A stretch of DNA of 64,000 bases, from assembly GCF_000308615.1 (NCBI RefSeq), contig NZ_BAGB01000169.1, positions 1 through 64,000 on the forward strand. Direction: 5' to 3'. Each line of letters starts with the position of its first letter. Position 1 is the stretch's first letter. This stretch comes from Nocardia jiangxiensis NBRC 101359 (GTDB taxonomy: Bacteria; Actinomycetota; Actinomycetes; Mycobacteriales; Mycobacteriaceae). Positions 42,091 through 51,629 of this stretch are shown here, in pieces. Both the position numbers and the translations under genes were made by a program. The notes under the pieces are model-generated. The model made no database searches. It was not told where the DNA came from and saw nothing but the letters and a program-made list of their open reading frames with translations.

Positions 42091-44037
42091 TCAGCTAGTA
42101 CTCGGGCGGTGGACAAGATCGCGAATGGCGCCCACGGCCTCGGGATTCTCCGCGCCCGACAGATCGCCGGGGTCGCCATCGATGGCGGCGGCACGCACCG
42201 CGCGCCGCAGGATCTTGGCCGAGCGGGTCTTGGGCAGGGCCTCGACCATCCACACCTTCGACGGCGCGAACGGCTTCCCGACGCCGGTCGCGACCAGCTG
42301 ACGCAGTTCCTCGGACACTCCCTCGGTGTCGGTGCCCCTGCGCGGCACCCAGAAGGCCCAGACGGTCTCGCCCTTACGGGGATCCGGAATGCCGACGGCC
42401 GCGGACTCGGCGACCGCCGGATGCGTCGCGAGAACGGCTTCCACCTCGGCGGGAGCCAGTCGCTTACCCGCCACGTTCATCACATCGTCGGACCGGCCGA
42501 GGATGTACCACTGCCCGTCCTCGTCGGCACGGGCATAGTCACCGTGACACCAGATCCCGGGGAAGGTGGACCAGTAGGACTCCAGGTAGCGCTCCGGGTC
42601 GTGCCATACGCCCCGGGTCATCGCGGGCCACGGTTGCCGGCACACGAGCTCACCGATGGTCCCGCGCAGCGACTGCCCTTCGTCGTCGACCACGTCGACG
42701 TCCATCCCCAGCGACGGGCCGCCCAGCGAACAGCTCGGGATCGGCTCCACCGGATAGGGCGCCAGGAACGACCCGCCCACCTCGGTGCCGCCGGAGAAAT
42801 TGATCACCGGAACCCGGCCGCCGAAGACCTCCTCGGCGAGCCAGTCGTAGGAATCGGGATCCCAGGGCTCACCGGTGGATCCGAGAGTATGCACCGAACT
42901 CAGATCCCGTTCGGCGATCTCGGCCGCCGGTGTGGACCGCAGCGCGCGGATGAGTGTCGGTGAGACGCCGAGCATCGTAATGCTGTGCCGCGCAACCAGA
43001 TCCCACAGCCGACAGGTATCCGGCACGTCGGGGGAACCCTCGTAGAGCACCAGGGTCGCGCCGTTGGCGTGAGTGCCGAAGGCAGCAAGCGGGCCCATGA
43101 CCCAGCCCATATCGGTGATCCAGCAGAAGGTGTCGCCCTCGTTGATATCGAAGGAGTACGCCACCTCGGTGGCCACCTTGACGGTGAATCCGGCGTGAGT
43201 GTGCACCGCACCCTTGGGCTTGCCGGTCGTCCCGGAGGTGTAGCCGAGCATCAGCGTCTGCATCGCCAGGAAGGGCCGGAACTGATATGGCTCGGCGTCC
43301 ACCAGCACGTCCCACGGCGTCACGGTGACGTCGGCATCGCCGAAATCCATTGTGCCACCGATGTTTTCCACCGTGATCACCGAGCGCACCGAGGGCGTCC
43401 GGGTCAGCGCCTTGGCCAGCTCACCGGCCATCGCGACCTTGCGGCCGCGGCGCATCGTCCCGTCCGCGACGATCACGGCCTTGACCTGCGCGTCGTTCAA
43501 TCGCGAGGCGATGGCGGGAGCGGCGAATCCGGAGAACAGCGGCACGATGATCGCGCCGATTCCGGCCGCGGCGTAGCACGCGACGATCGCCTCGGAGATC
43601 ATCGGCAGGTAGATGGCGACCGCATCGCCCTCACCCACGCCCAGATCGGTCAGCCCGGTCGCGACCCGGCTGACCTGTTCGGCGAGCTCACCGTAGGTGA
43701 GGGTGTACACGGAGCCGTCCTCCGCCTCGTGTACGACCGCCGCCCGATCGGGGCTGTCGGTGAGCCAGCGGGTGATGCAAGCGTCGACCGCGTTGAAGGT
43801 TCCGCCGACGAACCAGTCGGGGAATTCGACGCCATTGGACAGGTCCAGGACCGAGTCGTAGGGCGTCGCGAACGGGATGCCCAGATCAGTGATCGCCGCG
43901 TCCCAGTACCAGGACACATCCGCGGTCGACCGCCGCCGAAGCTCGCCGATCGAGTCGATCCCGTGCGCCCGCGCCAATCGCGTGACGTTCGCGTTCTCGA
44001 TGTATTCGGGTGTCGGATTCCACACATAGGTGCTCAT
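42091..44037 (-). CDS. AMP-forming acyl-CoA synthetase (AcsA-like, long form)
   Basis: 648 residues. N-terminal cap of the acetyl-CoA synthetase type (WYWDAAITDLGIPF), P-loop YTSGTTGKPKGAVHTH, adenylate region NFSGGTEVGGSF, hinge ILGRSDDVMNVAGKRL, catalytic lysine in PKTRSAKILRR. It activates a carboxylic acid to its CoA thioester. The length and cap resemble acetoacetyl/propionyl-CoA synthetases, so a short or medium acid is plausible. ATG at 44037 chosen over the adjacent GTG. Between two dehydrogenase genes in one operon. Confidence 0.9.
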   Translation of the reverse strand: MSTYVWNPTPEYIENANVTRLARAHGIDSIGELRRRSTADVSWYWDAAITDLGIPFATPYDSVLDLSNGVEFPDWFVGGTFNAVDACITRWLTDSPDRAAVVHEAEDGSVYTLTYGELAEQVSRVATGLTDLGVGEGDAVAIYLPMISEAIVACYAAAGIGAIIVPLFSGFAAPAIASRLNDAQVKAVIVADGTMRRGRKVAMAGELAKALTRTPSVRSVITVENIGGTMDFGDADVTVTPWDVLVDAEPYQFRPFLAMQTLMLGYTSGTTGKPKGAVHTHAGFTVKVATEVAYSFDINEGDTFCWITDMGWVMGPLAAFGTHANGATLVLYEGSPDVPDTCRLWDLVARHSITMLGVSPTLIRALRSTPAAEIAERDLSSVHTLGSTGEPWDPDSYDWLAEEVFGGRVPVINFSGGTEVGGSFLAPYPVEPIPSCSLGGPSLGMDVDVVDDEGQSLRGTIGELVCRQPWPAMTRGVWHDPERYLESYWSTFPGIWCHGDYARADEDGQWYILGRSDDVMNVAGKRLAPAEVEAVLATHPAVAESAAVGIPDPRKGETVWAFWVPRRGTDTEGVSEELRQLVATGVGKPFAPSKVWMVEALPKTRSAKILRRAVRAAAIDGDPGDLSGAENPEAVGAIRDLVHRPSTS

Positions 44038-44050
44038 CACGCCGCCTTTC

Positions 44051-45238
44051 TCAGCTGCGGGGCATTCCGAGCACTCGCTCGGCAGCGATGTTGCGTTGGA
44101 TGAAGGTCGAGCCGCCGGCGATGGCGGTTCCGCGGGCCTGATAGGCCAGGCGCAGCCACCGCTGCTGATCGCGGTCGGCCGAGTCGGGGTCGTCCGCGAG
44201 GCCGAACTGTCCGCCGAATTCGGCGATTTCGAGACCGAAGTCCGCGATGTCCTCGACCAGCGGGCAGAAGTAGAGCTTGCCGATGGAGGTGACCGGCCCC
44301 GGGGGCTCGCCGGACGCGGCGCCGGTGATGACCCGCTGACCGATCAGGTAGTGGGTCAGCGCGCGGCCGTACAGATCCGCGATGCGCTGGCGCACATCGG
44401 ATTTGGCGCTGAGCACCTCGCCCTGATCGTCGGTCTTCTGCTTGACCTGTGCGATGAGATCGCCGACCGCGCGAGTGGTGTTCACCCGACCGGTCGCGAT
44501 GCCGACCCGCTCGAAGGCCAGCGTGCCCATCGCGACTTTCCATCCGCCGTCGACCGCACCCACGACCGCCTCGTCGGGCAGGAAGACGTCGTCGAGGAAC
44601 ACCTCGTTGAACTCGGCTTCGCCGAGCATGTGCGCCAGCGGACGTACCGTCACACCCTGCGACGACATCGGCAGCAGGAAGTAGGTGATGCCCTTGTGGC
44701 GATCACCACCGCCGGTGCGCGCCAACAGGATCGCGTTGTCGGCGATCTGCGCGCGTGAAGTCCAGATCTTCTGACCCTGGATCTTCCAGCCGCCCTCGAC
44801 CTTGGTTGCCTTGGTGCGCAGCGAGGCGAGATCCGAGCCCGACTCCGGTTCGGAGAACAGCTGGCACCAGATTTCCTCGCCTGTGAGGATCGGCTTCAGA
44901 TATCGCTGTTTCTGCGCATCGTCACCGAAGGCCACGATGGTGGGGCCCGCGAAGTCCTCGCCGATGATGTTGAGTCGTTCGGGCGCGCCGGCCCGATCCA
45001 TCTCTTCGTTGAAGATCGCTTTGATCTTCGCGTTCGCACCGGCGCCGCCGAATTCGGCAGGCCACGACAGGCCCGCGAAACCCACATCGAACAGCGTGCG
45101 CTGCCACACCGACCAGAACTCGCGCTTGTCCTCGAGCCGCGTCGGTTCGGGCCAAGGCAACGTCGGCAGGGTCTCGGTCAGCCAGTCACGAATGCGGGTT
45201 CGGAACCGCGCTTCGTCCGGCGAATCGCTCGGATCCAT
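44051..45238 (-). CDS. Acyl-CoA dehydrogenase
   Basis: 395 residues from the ATG behind GGAGG. FSEPESGSDLASLRTKA, IQGQKIWTSRAQIAD, LLPMSSQGVTVRPL, AFERVGIATGRV and the C-terminal GGSTFIQRNIAAERVLGMPR mark the large catalytic dehydrogenases of the FadE17/FadE26 sort. A likely partner is the short dehydrogenase at 41014. The gene is first of its operon and shares a divergent promoter and operator with the MaoC pair. Confidence 0.9.
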   Translation of the reverse strand: MDPSDSPDEARFRTRIRDWLTETLPTLPWPEPTRLEDKREFWSVWQRTLFDVGFAGLSWPAEFGGAGANAKIKAIFNEEMDRAGAPERLNIIGEDFAGPTIVAFGDDAQKQRYLKPILTGEEIWCQLFSEPESGSDLASLRTKATKVEGGWKIQGQKIWTSRAQIADNAILLARTGGGDRHKGITYFLLPMSSQGVTVRPLAHMLGEAEFNEVFLDDVFLPDEAVVGAVDGGWKVAMGTLAFERVGIATGRVNTTRAVGDLIAQVKQKTDDQGEVLSAKSDVRQRIADLYGRALTHYLIGQRVITGAASGEPPGPVTSIGKLYFCPLVEDIADFGLEIAEFGGQFGLADDPDSADRDQQRWLRLAYQARGTAIAGGSTFIQRNIAAERVLGMPRS

Positions 45239-45274
45239 CTCCACCTCCACATGTTTACGGACCAACGTTACAAT

Positions 45275-45285
45275 AGGTCAGACCA
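45275..45285. promoter_or_regulatory. FadR-like operator, copy 7 (divergent promoter)
   Basis: AGGTCAGACCA matches 9 of 10 fixed bases. It lies in the 67-bp interval between the dehydrogenase operon and the MaoC pair, so one bound repressor could shut both directions. Confidence 0.72.
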
Positions 45286-45305
45286 AAAAACCAAGGGAGG
45301 TGACC

Positions 45306-45767
45306 GTGACAAGCTCCACGGTTCGGGAGTTATCCGTCGGCAGCGTCCTGGACGTCGTGTCGTTCGAGGTGGAAGCCGGGAAAGTGCGGGAGTTCGCCAA
45401 GGCGACCCATAGCGTCGACCCGGCCCATACCGACAAGGAGGCCGCTGCCGCAGCGGGGTATTCGAATGTCCTCGCGACCCCGACACATGTGGTGGTGGCC
45501 GGCCATCATCGCGACCAGAAGCAGTTCACCCGAGCACTCGGACTGGCGATCGAGCGGGTGGTCGTGGGATCGGTGGAGTGGCGCTACGCCCGTCCGCTGG
45601 TCGCCGGCGACCGGTTGACCGGCACGCGGCGCATCGCGGAGGACACCACCCGCGAAGGCAAACGCGGCGGCACCATGCGACTGGTCACCCTGGAGACCCA
45701 GTGGGTCGACGAATCGGGCGAGACCGCGGTCACCCAGCGTGAAGTCCTGATCGAGAGAGGCGCATGA
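45306..45767 (+). CDS. MaoC-like dehydratase, HadA/ChsH-type partner subunit
   Basis: 153 residues from GTG behind AAGGGAGG. Hot-dog fold of the FAS1-DH type: VSFEVEAGKVREFAKATHSVDPAHTD, TPTHVVVAGHH, RPLVAGDRL. The gene overlaps the next MaoC gene by four bases. Such pairs form heteromeric (R)-specific enoyl-CoA hydratases, where this longer subunit mostly binds and the second catalyses. Confidence 0.82.
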   Translation: MTSSTVRELSVGSVLDVVSFEVEAGKVREFAKATHSVDPAHTDKEAAAAAGYSNVLATPTHVVVAGHHRDQKQFTRALGLAIERVVVGSVEWRYARPLVAGDRLTGTRRIAEDTTREGKRGGTMRLVTLETQWVDESGETAVTQREVLIERGA

Positions 45768-46183
45768 TGACGCGACCACCGACAACGCTTAGCCTCGGCC
45801 AGCAGCTCGAGACCAAGCGGATCGGGCCGATAACCCAGACCGATATCGTCCGATTCGCCGGTGCGGGTGGGGATTTCAATCCGCTGCACCACGATCACGA
45901 CTACGCCGTGCGGGCCGGACTGCCGGGCGTCATCTCGATGGGCCAGATGCAGGCGGGCATGCTCGCGGCATGGGTCGCCGACCTGGTCCACGTCGAGCAT
46001 CTGCTGACCTACTCGGTCCGGTTCGCCTCGCCGCTGAGCATCGGCGAGATACTCGAACTCGGGGGAACGGTGGAGGCGATCGACTCCACCACCTCCACCG
46101 CGACGCTCGCACTGCATGCCAAATCCGGCGACCGAGTGGTGATCACCGGCGGCGCGCAGGTGCGAATCATGTTGCCCCAGTAG
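45764..46183 (+). CDS. MaoC-like (R)-specific enoyl-CoA hydratase, catalytic subunit
   Basis: 139 residues. The hydratase-2 motif is intact: AGAGGDFNPLHHDHDYA supplies the Asp-x4-His catalytic pair, followed by GVISMGQMQAGML. It adds water to a trans-enoyl-CoA. Coupled to the preceding gene and followed by a strong terminator, so this is a two-gene operon divergent from the dehydrogenase/ligase operon. Confidence 0.87.
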   Translation: MMTRPPTTLSLGQQLETKRIGPITQTDIVRFAGAGGDFNPLHHDHDYAVRAGLPGVISMGQMQAGMLAAWVADLVHVEHLLTYSVRFASPLSIGEILELGGTVEAIDSTTSTATLALHAKSGDRVVITGGAQVRIMLPQ

Positions 46184-46212
46184 GGTTCCGCGACGTCAAC
46201 GAACGAGTGATG

Positions 46213-46249
46213 CGGGAGAGGCGGCGTGCCGGCGGCACGCCGCCTCTCC
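46213..46249. terminator. Terminator hairpin after the MaoC pair
   Basis: Perfect 17-bp arms (GGGAGAGGCGGCGTGCC and its complement) around a 3-base loop. It separates the MaoC pair from the convergent operon ending at 46276. Confidence 0.88.
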
Positions 46250-46275
46250 CATGATGTGATGACCGGCTCGCCTCG

Positions 46276-47253
46276 CTAGGGAACGAGCACGATCTTGCCG
46301 AAGAGGCCACCCGATTCGAGCCGTCGATGCGCCTCGGCGGCATCGCTCAGGGGGTAGGTCGCGGCGATGGCCGGTGGTGCGACCGTCCCGGTCGCGACGA
46401 GGTCGAGCAACCCCCGGAAGTCCTGCGGCGAGCCCATCGTGGTGCCCAGCAGGCTGTACTGACCGAAGTAGAACCCGCGCACATCCATATCGGCCCGTTC
46501 GGCGACATTGGCGCCCAGGACCACGATCCGTCCACCCGGGCGCAGAGCCTGCACCGAACGTTCCCACAGCCCCACCGGATCGAGGATCACATCGAAACCG
46601 TCGCCCTCCGGAGCAAGGGCCTTCGCCTGCATCGGCCAATCGTCATCGCTGTGCAGCACTCCCCCGGCCGCGCCGTTGTCACGCGCTCGGGCCAGCTTCT
46701 CCGGCGAGGACGCGGTCACGAACGCCTGCGCGCCCAGAGCGGTCGCCAGTGCCAGCGCCATCGTGGCGATACCGCCGCCCGCCCCGATGATGAGCAGCGA
46801 TTCGCCCGCACGCAGCCCCGCCCGGGTGACCAGCGCACGGTACGACGTGACACCGACCAGCGGCAACGCCGCCGACTCCGCCCACGAATAACCGAAAGGC
46901 TTGGGAGCCAGGCATTCCTCCGGCACGCAGACCCGCTGCGCATATGTTCCCGGAATGCGGTCGCCCAGAATTTCGAACTCCGGCGACGGAGCAGTCGAAC
47001 GCTCACCCCAGAACAGCGACGGCAGCACGACCACCTCCTGCCCGGTGTCGGTGCGAATCCCCGCACCGTCCGCGCCGGGGGTGTGCGGCAGGGGCGACCG
47101 GTATCGCCCGCGACGCACGAGCACGTCATGCCAATTCAACGCACTCGCGCGCAGGTCGACCGTCACCCAACCGGGCCGCGGAGCCGGCTCATCGACCTCA
47201 CCCGGTGAAAGTTCCTCCGGGCCACCGTAATTCGACATCACGATCGCTTTCAC
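46276..47253 (-). CDS. Zinc-free alcohol dehydrogenase/quinone oxidoreductase (MDR family)
   Basis: 325 residues from GTG overlapping the thioesterase stop. ALNWHDVLVRRGRY, TPGADGAG, SAALPLVGVTSYRAL and the cofactor loop IIGAGGGIATMALAL fit the QOR/enoyl reductase branch of the medium-chain family; the structural-zinc cysteines are missing. It would use NADPH to reduce an enone or enoyl thioester. Last of three coupled genes with the CoA ligase at 48050. Confidence 0.83.
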   Translation of the reverse strand: MKAIVMSNYGGPEELSPGEVDEPAPRPGWVTVDLRASALNWHDVLVRRGRYRSPLPHTPGADGAGIRTDTGQEVVVLPSLFWGERSTAPSPEFEILGDRIPGTYAQRVCVPEECLAPKPFGYSWAESAALPLVGVTSYRALVTRAGLRAGESLLIIGAGGGIATMALALATALGAQAFVTASSPEKLARARDNGAAGGVLHSDDDWPMQAKALAPEGDGFDVILDPVGLWERSVQALRPGGRIVVLGANVAERADMDVRGFYFGQYSLLGTTMGSPQDFRGLLDLVATGTVAPPAIAATYPLSDAAEAHRRLESGGLFGKIVLVP

Positions 47254-48053
47254 GAGCTCACCCGCTGCACCGTCACGGTCCCGATCGCACATGCCTTGCC
47301 CGTGGCGGCCGTGGCGACCACGCGAACCACGGCCAGAGATCGACCGGTGTGCATCACCTCGGTGCGGAACGTCGTCGTCTCGTCCGCGCTGCCCGGCCGG
47401 ACGAACGCCATATCGATGCTCGTACTGCGCAGATCACCGTCCGCTCCCAGGGCAGACATCGCCGCGAACTCCGCCCCGCAGATGAGAATGCCACCATGCA
47501 CGTTACCGATCCCGTTGGCCGACAACACCGTACCGGGCATTTCGACAACTCCCCGGGAGGGCTCACGGATGCCCAGCGCGTCACGTATACACACCCCGTC
47601 CGGTGGAGCGTCGAACGCCACCACAGGAGCGGTCGGCGGCCCCTCCACCGGCACCAGATGCGATCTCTGAGTGATCAACGCGATGACCGCCCCGGTGCTG
47701 TCGACGACTGTTCCTCGCGTCGTGCCGCCGCGGTCGTCGCGCGCGACCAACTCGCCGGTCACAACCAGTTGCGAACCATCGACCGGCGGGTCCGCGACCA
47801 GGTCGATTCGAATCCCGAGGCTGACCGGCCAGCTGTCCCGGGGCGAGCCGGCCGCGACGATATAGCCGGTGACGTCGTCGAGTGGCACCGCCAGGGCTCC
47901 CCGGGCGAACCCCGCCGCCGGATCCCGGAGCCAGGGGCCCGACTCGACGATGAGCTCCCCCCATTCCGCCGAGACATCGACCGGCTGCACCCGGACCAGA
48001 GCCTCGGCTCCGTTGATCAGAAAGTCCAGGGTGGCGTGCGGTGTGTGGCTCAA
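47250..48053 (-). CDS. Double hot-dog acyl-CoA thioesterase-like protein
   Basis: 267 residues from a TTG that overlaps the ligase stop (TTGA), the same coupling seen throughout the window. Two PaaI-like hot-dog halves are visible: the first around VTGYIVAAGSPRDSW, the second around NGIGNVHGGILICGAEFAAM with the PaaI-type HGG. Members hydrolyse aromatic or alicyclic acyl-CoA esters. It may clear dead-end CoA esters made by the neighbouring ligase. Confidence 0.75.
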   Translation of the reverse strand: MSHTPHATLDFLINGAEALVRVQPVDVSAEWGELIVESGPWLRDPAAGFARGALAVPLDDVTGYIVAAGSPRDSWPVSLGIRIDLVADPPVDGSQLVVTGELVARDDRGGTTRGTVVDSTGAVIALITQRSHLVPVEGPPTAPVVAFDAPPDGVCIRDALGIREPSRGVVEMPGTVLSANGIGNVHGGILICGAEFAAMSALGADGDLRSTSIDMAFVRPGSADETTTFRTEVMHTGRSLAVVRVVATAATGKACAIGTVTVQRVSS

Positions 48054-49744
48054 TGCGCACCCGCCGCCGTCGGCTGGTTCAGTTCCGCGGCGATCTGCAT
48101 ACGCAAGATGTGTTTCTGGATCTTCCCGGTCGCCGTCATCGGCAGCTGATCGACAACGATGACGCGCTCCGGTGTCTTCTGGATGGCAACGCCCCGCTCG
48201 GTCAGGTAGGCACGCAGGTCCTCGACGGTGGGCGCATTGTGCCCGGGCTTGGCGACCACGAAGCAACACACCTTCTCGCCGAGCCGCTCGTCGGGCATAC
48301 CCACCACGGCGAGCTCCACCAGGTCCGGATGATCAGCGAGCTTGTCCTCGACTTCGCGCACACTGATGTTCATACCACCGCGAATCACGATGTCCTTGGT
48401 ACGGCCGGTCACTCGAACGTATCCGGTCGCGTCCATGACCCCGAGATCCCCGGAGCGAGAGAATCCGTCCGGCGTGAAGAGATCGGCGGTCTCGTCCGGG
48501 CGGTTGAGGTATTCGATCATGTGCGACGGCCCGCGGTAGGCGATATCCCCCTCGGCGCCACGCGGCACCTCGATTCCGTCCGGGCCCACGACCTTCACCT
48601 CGGCTCCCGGCAATGCCGCGCCATCCGAAGTGATAGCCCGCAGGGGGTCTCCCTGGATGCGGCAGGTGGTTGTCGTGAGGTTCTCGCTGCGTCCGTACAG
48701 CGACAGCACATTGGTGGTCGGCAGTTCGGCCTTGGCGTGCTCGACGACGGCAGCCGGGATGGGGGCCCCCGCACATGTCCACACCCGCAACGACGAGAGA
48801 TCCGCTTCGGGATCGTCCTCGGCTGCCGTGATCAGGGTCTGCAGGAACGTCGTCGCGGTGACCGCGGCAGTACATCCGAACTTCTGGATGTCGGATAGCC
48901 CCTTGGCCGGGCTCCATTCGGCCATCAAATGCGATGACGCTCCCGCGATCAGCGGCATCAGCACGCTCGTGACCAGGCCCGTGGTGTGGGTGATAGGCGA
49001 TGGACCGAACTGCACGTCGGACTCGGTATGCCCGAACGCGATCACCAACGCTCGCGCACCGGACGCATACGTGTTGAACGTGTGCACGCACCCCTTCGGC
49101 CGAGAAGTCGTCCCGGAGGTGTAGACGATGACGAACGGATCGTCGGGATGAACCCGGATGTCGAGCGTCGTATCGATGTCCGCGGCATCGGCGTCTTCGA
49201 TGATCAAGTCTTCGAGCACCGCGATTTCCCGCTCGGCCAAGGATTCGCGCTGGTCTCCGCGAGCTCGCACCGCGACGATCCCACGAAGGGTGTCCGAGTT
49301 CCGTCGAATCTCCTCGTACAGGGACAAGTAGTCGAAGCCCTTGAACTCGGCCGGCGCGATCGCCATCCGGATCGAGGCATCCGACACCACGTGCGAGACT
49401 TCGTCTTTGCGATAGATCGGCATGACCGGAACCATCACCGCGCCGATCCGCGACAACGCCGCCGCGACCACGACGAAGGCGGCCCAGTTGGGCAGTTGGA
49501 CGGCCACGCGGTCACCAGCGCTCAAACCGTACCGATGCAGTCCCAGAGCAAGCCGCTGAGACGAGTCGTACAGCTCGGCGAAGGTGAGCGTGTGGCTGCC
49601 GTCGGTCAAGAACACCTTGTCCGGGTTCCCCTCGGCGCGTGAACGCAGCAGTTCGGTGAAGTTGACGTCGGCCCACTGTCCGCTTGCGTAGAACTGCTCG
49701 ATCTGCGCCGGGGTGTATCTGCCGAAGTTTCGCTCGCTGGTCAT
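48050..49744 (-). CDS. AMP-forming acyl-CoA ligase, AliA-like
   Basis: 564 residues. P-loop YTSGTTSRPKGCVHTF, a motif YGRSENLTTTT at the adenylate region, hinge VTGRTKDIVIRGGMNIS and catalytic lysine in PMTATGKIQKHILR. The SRPKG variant and general layout recall cyclohexanecarboxylate-CoA ligases (AliA) from memory, which fits the BadK/BadH/BadI homologues elsewhere in the region. It is first in a three-gene operon with an operator 49 bp upstream. Confidence 0.85.
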   Translation of the reverse strand: MTSERNFGRYTPAQIEQFYASGQWADVNFTELLRSRAEGNPDKVFLTDGSHTLTFAELYDSSQRLALGLHRYGLSAGDRVAVQLPNWAAFVVVAAALSRIGAVMVPVMPIYRKDEVSHVVSDASIRMAIAPAEFKGFDYLSLYEEIRRNSDTLRGIVAVRARGDQRESLAEREIAVLEDLIIEDADAADIDTTLDIRVHPDDPFVIVYTSGTTSRPKGCVHTFNTYASGARALVIAFGHTESDVQFGPSPITHTTGLVTSVLMPLIAGASSHLMAEWSPAKGLSDIQKFGCTAAVTATTFLQTLITAAEDDPEADLSSLRVWTCAGAPIPAAVVEHAKAELPTTNVLSLYGRSENLTTTTCRIQGDPLRAITSDGAALPGAEVKVVGPDGIEVPRGAEGDIAYRGPSHMIEYLNRPDETADLFTPDGFSRSGDLGVMDATGYVRVTGRTKDIVIRGGMNISVREVEDKLADHPDLVELAVVGMPDERLGEKVCCFVVAKPGHNAPTVEDLRAYLTERGVAIQKTPERVIVVDQLPMTATGKIQKHILRMQIAAELNQPTAAGAH

Positions 49745-49792
49745 GGTGCCCGTCCTCTACCGTGTGCAACACACTTCGTCCAAAGATTAGAA

Positions 49793-49803
49793 TGGTTAGA
49801 CCT
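49793..49803. promoter_or_regulatory. FadR-like operator, copy 8
   Basis: TGGTTAGACCT matches 8 of 10 fixed bases. On the minus strand it is followed by TCTAAT, a plausible -10 box for the ligase operon. Confidence 0.6.
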
Positions 49804-49911
49804 AATAGCGCAACCATTTCCGGGATCCACATCACACGCGCATGTCGATCGAGCAACCCGATCGGCGCGCTCCGATCCGAACCTCCCCCTCCGGGCGAGG
49901 CTATCACTATT

Positions 49912-49922
49912 TGGCCCGACCA
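49912..49922. promoter_or_regulatory. FadR-like operator, copy 9
   Basis: TGGCCCGACCA matches 9 of 10 fixed bases. It lies 103 bp before the aldehyde dehydrogenase start and probably controls that gene, while copy 8 serves the divergent ligase operon. Confidence 0.62.
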
Positions 49923-50024
49923 AACATACCATTGCAATCCTCGTCTATTTGAACCATTCTTTGAGGTGATGCCATTCACAGTCGGCCGATGCCCCGCGGG
50001 CCGGCGAAACCAGCAAGGAGTGCG

Positions 50025-51479
50025 ATGACGACCATCGATTACCGCGAGCTCTACATCGATGGAGGGTGGCGCAGCCCGGCGACCGAAGACGTCATCACGG
50101 TGAACTCCCCCACCACCGAGCAGGTGATCGGCAGCGTTCCCGCCGCTTCCGCGCGCGATGTCGATGCCGCTGTGGCAGCTGCCCGCGGGGCCTTCGACGC
50201 CCCGGAAGGCTGGTCGAGCTGGTCGCCCGAACAGCGCGGAGAAGTACTCGAGCGCTTCGCATCCGAACTCGAAGCTCGCGCCGCCGAGACGGCCCGGCGC
50301 GTGTCATTGCAGAACGGGATGCCGATCTGGCTTGCCGAGCAATTCGAGGGAGGGTTCCCGGCCGTCCTGGTCCGCTACTTCAGCAAGATGATGATCGATG
50401 CGCCGACGGTGGACGAGCGTGCCGGAATGCTCGGTGGCACCGCCCGGGTCAGCCGTCATCCGATCGGCGTGGTGGCCGCGGTCGTACCTTGGAACGTCCC
50501 GCAGGCAATCTCGTTCCTCAAGCTCGCCCCCGCGCTTGCGGCAGGTTGCACGGTCGTGCTGAAGCCCGCCGAGGAAACCGTGCTGGACGCGTTCCTGATG
50601 AGTGAAGCCGCAGCCGCGGCGGGCCTGCCTCCCGGCGTCCTCAACGTGGTGCCCGGTGGTCGCGAGGTCGGCGCCTATCTGGTCGAGCATCCGGGGATCG
50701 ACAAGGTGTCCTTCACCGGCTCCACCGCTGCCGGCAGCAAGATCGCCGAAACGTGCGGAAGGCTGCTGCGCCCGGTCACCTTGGAACTGGGCGGCAAGTC
50801 GGCCGCGATTCTGCTGGACGACGTCGACCTGAACGCCTCTCTCGAGTCGCTCTTCGGGGTGACGTTCCTGAACAACGGTCAGATCTGCTGGCTCAACACC
50901 CGCGTTCTCGCGCCCAGATCGCGGTACGGCGAAATCGTCGACACCCTGACCGATCTGGCCCGATCCCTGCAGATCGGCGATCCGCTGGACCCCGGAACCA
51001 AGATCGGCCCGCTGGTCTCGGCCCGGCAACGCGAACGGGTCGAGGGCTACATCGCGAAGGGCAAGAGCGAAGGCGCGCGGCTCACCACCGGCGGCGGCCG
51101 ACCCGCCGGAATCGAATCCGGATTCTTCGTGGAGCCAACGATTTTCGCGGATCTGGACAACACGGCGACCATCGCTCGCGAAGAGATCTTCGGTCCCGTG
51201 CTCAGCGTGATCCCGTTCTCCGACGAGACCGAGGCACTCGCGATCGCGAACGACAGCGAATACGGGCTCGGCGGGTCGGTCTGGTCCTCGGACGTGGAGC
51301 GCGCCGCCGGGATCGCCGCGAAGGTCAAGTCCGGCACGGTGGGCGTCAACCACTACTCCAACGACCCCGTCGCACCGTTCGGCGGGATCAAGAACAGCGG
51401 CCTGGGGCGCGAGCTCGGCCCCGAGGGTCTGCACACGTTCCAGCAGCTGCACACGGTCTACCTCCCGCCGGCCGGCTGA
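50025..51479 (+). CDS. NAD(P)-dependent aldehyde dehydrogenase
   Basis: 484 residues from ATG behind AAGGAG. The catalytic Cys stands in FLNNGQICWLNTRV and the general-base Glu in TLELGGKSAAI; VVPWNVPQAISFLKLAPALAAGC, TGSTAAGSKI and EEIFGPVLSV are all standard. It oxidises an aldehyde to the acid. Monocistronic, with its own operator and double terminator. It may feed the CoA ligases with acids from alcohols such as those of the zinc alcohol dehydrogenase at 55746. Confidence 0.93.
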   Translation: MTTIDYRELYIDGGWRSPATEDVITVNSPTTEQVIGSVPAASARDVDAAVAAARGAFDAPEGWSSWSPEQRGEVLERFASELEARAAETARRVSLQNGMPIWLAEQFEGGFPAVLVRYFSKMMIDAPTVDERAGMLGGTARVSRHPIGVVAAVVPWNVPQAISFLKLAPALAAGCTVVLKPAEETVLDAFLMSEAAAAAGLPPGVLNVVPGGREVGAYLVEHPGIDKVSFTGSTAAGSKIAETCGRLLRPVTLELGGKSAAILLDDVDLNASLESLFGVTFLNNGQICWLNTRVLAPRSRYGEIVDTLTDLARSLQIGDPLDPGTKIGPLVSARQRERVEGYIAKGKSEGARLTTGGGRPAGIESGFFVEPTIFADLDNTATIAREEIFGPVLSVIPFSDETEALAIANDSEYGLGGSVWSSDVERAAGIAAKVKSGTVGVNHYSNDPVAPFGGIKNSGLGRELGPEGLHTFQQLHTVYLPPAG

Positions 51480-51510
51480 CTCGGGACGAACTCGGCACCG
51501 GTTACCGGCT

Positions 51511-51570
51511 GCGCTGATCGGCGCCGAAACCGATCAGCGCCCCTTCCCGAATCGGGAAGGGGCGCTGATC
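51511..51570. terminator. Two overlapping hairpins between convergent genes
   Basis: A 30-base hairpin (GCGCTGATCGG arms, 51511-51540) shares its right arm with a 39-base hairpin whose arms are 19 bp and perfect (51532-51570). Because GATCAGCGC is used by both, only one can form at a time. The second is much more stable and is probably the true terminator for both convergent transcripts. Confidence 0.75.
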
Positions 51571-51629
51571 CGTTCGCGACGGCAGGAGTTTCGCGCCGCG
51601 GCGATCGCCCGGGCACGCGTTTGCCCGGA

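Noticed and set aside
41122..42963. A 613-codon open frame on the + strand opposite the acyl-CoA dehydrogenase and ligase genes.
   Set aside because: Its translation is arginine/glycine/histidine-rich without any domain, and both minus-strand genes beneath it have clear motifs. It is a GC-driven antisense shadow.
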